Part shown: positions 59,801 through 63,255 of the stretch, in pieces
Layout of the letters: each line of letters begins with the position of its first letter
Position numbering within the stretch: position 1 is the stretch's first letter
Source: an uncultured Saprospirales bacterium
GTDB lineage: Bacteria > Bacteroidota > Bacteroidia > Chitinophagales > JADIYW01
DNA length: 63,255 nt
Assembly (NCBI GenBank): GCA_938008535.1
Contig: CALLKF010000068.1
Coordinates: 1-63,255 of the forward strand
Direction: 5' to 3'
Translations under genes and position numbers: made by a program
The notes under the pieces: model-generated
Told to the model about the DNA's origin: nothing
What the model saw: only the letters and a program-made list of their open reading frames with translations
Database searches by the model: none

Positions 59801-62071
59801 AGTGGTTATGTAGATTCTGCTGTTTATCTAGATTTTAGTTTTTTATTTAGAGGTGAAACAGATGGTAACGATAAAATTTTTGCACGTGGTGCTGAAAATA
59901 GAAACTGGATAGAAATTTATGACTTGTTTGCAAATCGAGCTGACGCATTTGGAAATTATAAAAATGTAAAATCAATCAATTTATACAGAAAATTAAAAAT
60001 TGAAAATAACCAAGCATTTTCAACATCGACTCAAATTAAAATAGTACAAAACGGAAACAAATCTGCTACTACACTCTATACAGATGGTGGTTATTCTTTC
60101 GATGATTTTAAATTGTATAATGCTGGTGTAGATGTTTCCTTGTTTGATGCACAAATAAAAAAAGTTATTTGTAACAAGAATTTTATCTCAACACCAATTT
60201 CAATCTCTGGAATTAATCATTCATCACAGATAATAAATTCATTACAAGTAACGTATCAAATTAATAACAACACACCTGTTACAGAAACAATTACGAATAG
60301 TATCAATCCATTGGATACTTTTACTTATACATTTCTTTCAAAATTTAATCAAACAACACCAGGAAAATATAACGTAAAAGTTTGGGTATCCAATGTTGGT
60401 GATAATTACAGAGGAAATGATTCTGTTGTCAATATTCCAGTTATTGTAATGCCAACTATTGATTCATTTCCTTATTATAATGATTTTGAAACCAACAACG
60501 GAAATATCTTTACTGATGGTGTAAATAACTCATGGATATTAGGAACACCAACAAAATATAATATAAACAATGCTGCACAAGAAAATAAAGCATGGACAAC
60601 TGGTTTAAATAAAGGATATAACTTTAATGAAAATTCATATCTATATCTAGGTTGTTTGGATTTAACAAGTTGCACAAAAGATCCATTATTGTCTTTCCAT
60701 TTTATCTCTGTAATGCAACAAGAATCTGATTCAGCATACATTGAATACAGTACTAATGGCACTCAATGGAATAGATTAGGTTGTTATAATTGTGGCTTAA
60801 ATTGGTACAATGGTTATAACGCAAAACCATATTGGGATCGAATCGTATTTCCATGGCAAACTGCACACATTAAAATTCCTTTGGCAAACCTTTCAGACAG
60901 TTCTGGTTTTATTTTTAGATTACATTTGCTTACTGATGAATATATTATTTCAGAAGGTTTAGCTATTGATGATATTCATATTTTAAAAGAATATGATGAT
61001 ATAGCAAGTACAGATTCAACGTATATTACTCAACCTTCAACTGCAAATGGTTGGATAAAATTTTATAGAAATGGAAAATTAGCGGCAGAATTATTTGACG
61101 ATAATAAAAATTTAGGAAATGTTATCGTTGGATTTGAAGCAAACACTTTAAAACATAAAACTTTTAAAAGTAAAAATATACTTCCAAGAAATTGGGTAAT
61201 TAAACTACAAAATGCTCGCTTAGGCAACTATAAAGTCAGACTTTATTTATCTAATGTAGAATATACTAATTATGTCTTGGCTGAAGATTCAATAAATAGA
61301 ATGGGTGACATCGGCATGTTACGATATATTGGACTCAATACCAATTTAGATATTATTGACAATCATGTAAAATCATTTTATAAATATTATACTCCTGAAG
61401 AAATTCAGTTTTATCCATACAATGGTGGTTATTATGTTGAATTTTCTACAGATACATTAGGTGAGTTTTATTTAATCAGTACAAAAAATGACGCAGATGC
61501 AGTACAAAGTATTAATCTAACTGATTTTACTGCAGTTGCTTTAGATAATGACGTTTACTTAGAATGGATAACTACACAAGAAATAAACAGTAAAGAATTT
61601 GTGATTCAATATTCTTTTGATGCACAAACATTCATAGATGTTGATACGGTTCCTGCAGGTGTTTTTTCTGATCATCTTACCAATTATAATTTCTTACATC
61701 TATTAAATGCAAATGGTGGTATCTTTTACTACAGAATAAAAATTGTAGACAATACTAATAAATTTACATATACTCAAATTGATTCAGTTTATTTTGCACC
61801 GCGTGTTGGTGTTAAAGAAAATACGACTCAGTTAAAAGCATACATATCTACGAATGATATAATGGTAGAGTTCAAAAATAAAACACAACTTAATTCAAAA
61901 GTCAATATTTACAATGCTGAAGGTCGTTTAATATTTAGTAAAAAAATGATATTCAATAACGGTGTAAATGCTCTTGGCGTACCAGATTTTTCTGCTTGGA
62001 GCAATGGCACGTATTTCATGCAGATACAATCAGAATCTGAAAATTATTATTCTAAATTGCTGAAACTATAA
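56828..62071 (+). CDS. Secreted S8 (subtilisin) peptidase with T9SS sorting domain
   Basis: 1747 residues. Signal peptide in the first 20. S8 domain about 210-500 with Asp in SVGIWDEGTVGSHIDLP, His in AHPTYVGGCIAGKG and Ser in YGSSFAAPQIAAIAAL. Then a beta-sandwich (about 510-615), a GEILDAGTGYAMRWNANGFD segment, a fibronectin type III domain (about 715-795), repeated CARDB/jelly-roll regions, and a type A T9SS sorting tail over the last 80 residues. Predicted to be exported through T9SS, cleaved and surface-bound or released. mnmD starts at the next base after its stop. Confidence 0.93.
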   Translation: MTKHFTLLLLFIATIFTSFSKDNFEISPIDLSSLNNTTARVDVSGFRYDNTDYLVIQPKSNSENYLVANNINVESYLGDGFYLISTKAIATVSLLQKIQTNQLGFLKSEDKIYESLKNTNIQSNPITVLFASSINEETILEVAQTIGFSISKIDNVNHHFTTMVNKSQIEKISKLPFVYFISNYYERKNPLIQESNFLTNVNEVENISPNGYNLKGEGISVGIWDEGTVGSHIDLPASSNIIIDKELNYPAAVAHPTYVGGCIAGKGNSFSSIRGLSPKSVLYYYDVLNDIVDEVAQSKTLYNIDINNHSYNFAPTTCLESGLYIPEASDLDKVAYNNPTILPVIAVGNTASNCAASDTFSSVDIGFQGCKNAITVGWLFTDRTIVGNSGRGPTADGRLKPELVSKGFGVFTTGPNDNFGAVYGSSFAAPQIAAIAALIHQKYKQQFGVVPNASLVKAVLFNTAHDLGNIGPDYKFGYGIPNANKSVFSIANNQFFEDNVTANQFKVHTISVPAGLYKLNVTLCWTDKEGSPIASKSIVNNLDLKIVTPTGDTILPWKLNPSSYKTAAVKGIDNLNTNEQVTIDNPVDGSYKIVVKGTSVPFGPQNYAATYFLQKREIELTHPNGGEILDAGTGYAMRWNANGFDSLAKIELSTDNGATWSTLITNYNVQKESYNFTTPLVSSNQCLVKISSGLNEVISKQNFTIGRQANYGTINATVCDRKATISWATVTGASSYKVYLFLNNDWSLVGQTSGTNFTINNLINGKKYYYAISVIFNGVESNHSLSKTFITTPTACTTTNDVGVYYMLKQTGGRKFTSTTFAGNERLSFIIKNYGTTTQNSIPVSYSLNGGPVKNMTLTDVVTTNDTSIARYTATEDMGAVGNYNIVAWTSLPGDNNSNNDTLKYTIRHLANSKIILPTSESFENSNEELTNYTFGINGFDYADFNPEFGGRFRTNEGRAYANSGNRAITLDNFNNSGAAKNNELTFTYNLSGYVDSAVYLDFSFLFRGETDGNDKIFARGAENRNWIEIYDLFANRADAFGNYKNVKSINLYRKLKIENNQAFSTSTQIKIVQNGNKSATTLYTDGGYSFDDFKLYNAGVDVSLFDAQIKKVICNKNFISTPISISGINHSSQIINSLQVTYQINNNTPVTETITNSINPLDTFTYTFLSKFNQTTPGKYNVKVWVSNVGDNYRGNDSVVNIPVIVMPTIDSFPYYNDFETNNGNIFTDGVNNSWILGTPTKYNINNAAQENKAWTTGLNKGYNFNENSYLYLGCLDLTSCTKDPLLSFHFISVMQQESDSAYIEYSTNGTQWNRLGCYNCGLNWYNGYNAKPYWDRIVFPWQTAHIKIPLANLSDSSGFIFRLHLLTDEYIISEGLAIDDIHILKEYDDIASTDSTYITQPSTANGWIKFYRNGKLAAELFDDNKNLGNVIVGFEANTLKHKTFKSKNILPRNWVIKLQNARLGNYKVRLYLSNVEYTNYVLAEDSINRMGDIGMLRYIGLNTNLDIIDNHVKSFYKYYTPEEIQFYPYNGGYYVEFSTDTLGEFYLISTKNDADAVQSINLTDFTAVALDNDVYLEWITTQEINSKEFVIQYSFDAQTFIDVDTVPAGVFSDHLTNYNFLHLLNANGGIFYYRIKIVDNTNKFTYTQIDSVYFAPRVGVKENTTQLKAYISTNDIMVEFKNKTQLNSKVNIYNAEGRLIFSKKMIFNNGVNALGVPDFSAWSNGTYFMQIQSESENYYSKLLKL

Positions 62072-62743
62072 ATGAGCGTGCTTAAAATAGTTGCTACTAA
62101 TGACGGCAGTGCTTCTGTATTTTCTGAAAAATTTAATCAACAGTATCATTCACTACATGGTGCCATTCAAGAATCAATGCATGTTTTTATCAATGCAGGT
62201 TTGCATTTTAAAATTAAATCGTTGAACGAAATTTCAATTCTCGAAATTGGATTTGGTACTGGTTTAAATGGATTGCTTACATTAAATGAAGCAATAAAAT
62301 CTAATACAAAAATAAATTTTACTACTATTGAAAAATATCCGTTAGATAATGATATTATTGAGCGTTTGAATTATGGATTTATAATTTCGATGGATAATTC
62401 TTCTGCTTTATTAAATCAAATGCATGCGTGCGAATGGAATAGTTTAACTTTGATTTCAAATGAATTTTATTTAAAAAAAGTAAAACTGGATTTTGAAAAT
62501 ATTGATTTTATCAACGAATTTGATATCATCTATTTTGATGCATTTGCACCAAATGCTCAACCAGAATTATGGACAATTTCTATGTTTGAAAAAATGTACA
62601 ATGCATTAAAAACTAATGGTATTTTAGTAACGTATTGCGCCAAAGGTGAAGTGAAAAGAAATTTAAAAGTAGCAGGTTTTCAGATTGAATCACTACCTGG
62701 GCCAGTTGGAAAACGCGAAATGACAAGAGCAATTAAAAAATAA
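62072..62743 (+). CDS. mnmD: tRNA (mnm5s2U34)-methyltransferase MnmD
   Basis: 223 residues. SAM-binding motif EIGFGTGLNGLLTL (about 57-70), ATNDGSASVFSEKFNQQYHS at the N-terminus, FDAFAPNAQPELWTISMF and the end block VKRNLKVAGFQIESLPGPVGKREM. It finishes the wobble-uridine side chain in certain tRNAs. Here the methyltransferase is separate from the FAD oxidoreductase that is fused to it in E. coli MnmC; an FAD oxidoreductase gene follows directly (2 bp). Confidence 0.94.
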   Translation: MSVLKIVATNDGSASVFSEKFNQQYHSLHGAIQESMHVFINAGLHFKIKSLNEISILEIGFGTGLNGLLTLNEAIKSNTKINFTTIEKYPLDNDIIERLNYGFIISMDNSSALLNQMHACEWNSLTLISNEFYLKKVKLDFENIDFINEFDIIYFDAFAPNAQPELWTISMFEKMYNALKTNGILVTYCAKGEVKRNLKVAGFQIESLPGPVGKREMTRAIKK

Positions 62744-62745
62744 AG

Positions 62746-63105
62746 ATGTACGATTTTATTATTGTTGGACAAGGAATTGCTGGAACGTTACTCTCAGAAG
62801 AATTATTAGCGAACAATCAATCTGTGTTGATTATTGATAATTACCATGCTAATAGTTCTTCAAATATTGCAACAGGAATTGTAAATCCAATAACAGGAAG
62901 AAAATTGGTTAAATCATTTATGATTGACGAATTATTGCCAATTTGTGACGAAGTGTATTCAACAGTAGAAAAAAAATTCAACAAAAAAATTATTTATCAT
63001 CAATCAATTTGCAAACTATTTTCTTCACAAGAAGATATTGAAATTTGGAATAAGCGTAAACTTGATGCTGAATATGCTGAATACATGGATTTTTTAACCA
63101 GTTAA
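62746..63105 (+). CDS. FAD-dependent oxidoreductase, truncated (DadA/MnmC-oxidase-like)
   Basis: 119 residues, only the N-terminal third of a DadA-type enzyme (usually about 350-380). FAD motif DFIIVGQGIAGTLLSEEL at residues 3-20 and ATGIVNPITGRK near 42-53 are normal. A stop then falls in FLTS and no continuation is recognisable in the other frames. Next to mnmD it could supply the MnmC oxidase step. The truncation could be real decay, an insertion or a sequence-end artefact. Confidence 0.75.
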   Translation: MYDFIIVGQGIAGTLLSEELLANNQSVLIIDNYHANSSSNIATGIVNPITGRKLVKSFMIDELLPICDEVYSTVEKKFNKKIIYHQSICKLFSSQEDIEIWNKRKLDAEYAEYMDFLTS

Positions 63106-63255
63106 CGGAAGTCTGGAGAAATGATTGCGTAGGCAACTATTTTTCCTTTTTATCAAATACTTGAAGTAATTCGAGTATTTGTAGAAATTATTCGTTCAAA
63201 AATAAAATATAAAAAACGTGATTTGAATTTGAAAATGGCTTCAAACAAAAATTTC
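63106..63255. other. Unassigned right edge
   Basis: 150 bp with no recognisable gene. A minus frame is open from the window edge down to a stop at 63153-63155 (33 codons, protein-like) and could be the C-terminus of a gene outside. A plus frame is also open for about 40 codons. A hairpin AAATACTTGAA / TTCGAGTATTT is at 63156-63181. Confidence 0.4.

Overview
This window is a stretch of a low-GC Bacteroidota chromosome. The signs are type IX secretion (T9SS) sorting tails on two large exported proteins, no Shine-Dalgarno-like leaders, several -7 boxes of the Bacteroidota TAnnTTTG type, Bacteroidota-type lipoproteins with SC lipoboxes, and families that are typical of the phylum (DUF3810, RicT/PSP1, stand-alone MnmD, short SSB). 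I cannot place it below phylum. Nearly everything looks like ordinary chromosomal housekeeping DNA; the only mobile-element trace is a recombinase tail at the left edge.

Layout. 1-630: the 3' end of a large serine recombinase that runs antisense into the 3' half of a tRNA-Glu gene. 0.8-3.1 kb: gap-pgk glycolysis pair. 3.3-6.7 kb (minus): two lipoproteins, a TauE/SafE permease and a 6-pyruvoyl-tetrahydropterin synthase homologue. 6.8-10.6 kb: holB, ricT, a secreted protein. 10.6-13.5 kb (minus): membrane proteins, a thioesterase and mltG. 14.3-18.8 kb (minus): gcvP and a DUF1343/NamZ-type protein. 18.9-23.4 kb: FtsX-type permease, DUF3810 metalloprotein, SRPBCC protein and a polytopic membrane protein. 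23.5-29.7 kb: TetR plus a complete RND efflux set. 29.7-43.3 kb (mostly minus): thioredoxin-like protein, rplT-rpmI, infC-thrS (separated from rpmI by 5.6 kb of other genes), a T9SS cargo protein, a Tat-exported GMC oxidoreductase and an atypical response regulator. 43.6-50.7 kb: glutathione peroxidase lipoprotein, hydrolase, ssb, ORF6N protein, folE, ccmE, ccmF and a DUF2520 protein. 50.7-63.1 kb: mutS2, the three-gene circularly permuted ATP-grasp / alpha-E / transglutaminase operon, a 1747-residue secreted subtilase, mnmD and a truncated FAD oxidoreductase.

The most unusual signal is non-coding. Three intergenic regions (7982-8474, 17337-17588, 39368-39697) are filled with degenerate repeats of exactly 21 bp that hold phase over 11-20 units. 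The unit sequence differs completely between the three sites, and in the first array the orientation flips through a perfect inverted repeat. Independently, at least eight start codons are directly preceded by 4-5 degenerate 7-bp repeats, mostly G-poor on the mRNA strand, and a few further heptamer tracts lie at 3' ends. Since 21 = 3 x 7 and 21 bp is two helical turns, these may be related products of one repeat-generating process, or phased binding platforms and unstructured ribosome standby sites. No gene family I know explains them.

Other points to follow up: three near-identical TCGCAA-centred palindromes around and inside the ORF6N gene; a response regulator with Glu at the phosphoacceptor position; a candidate small RNA between mltG and gcvP; a long palindromic element next to the rplT terminator; and the ATP-grasp operon, whose substrate is unknown.
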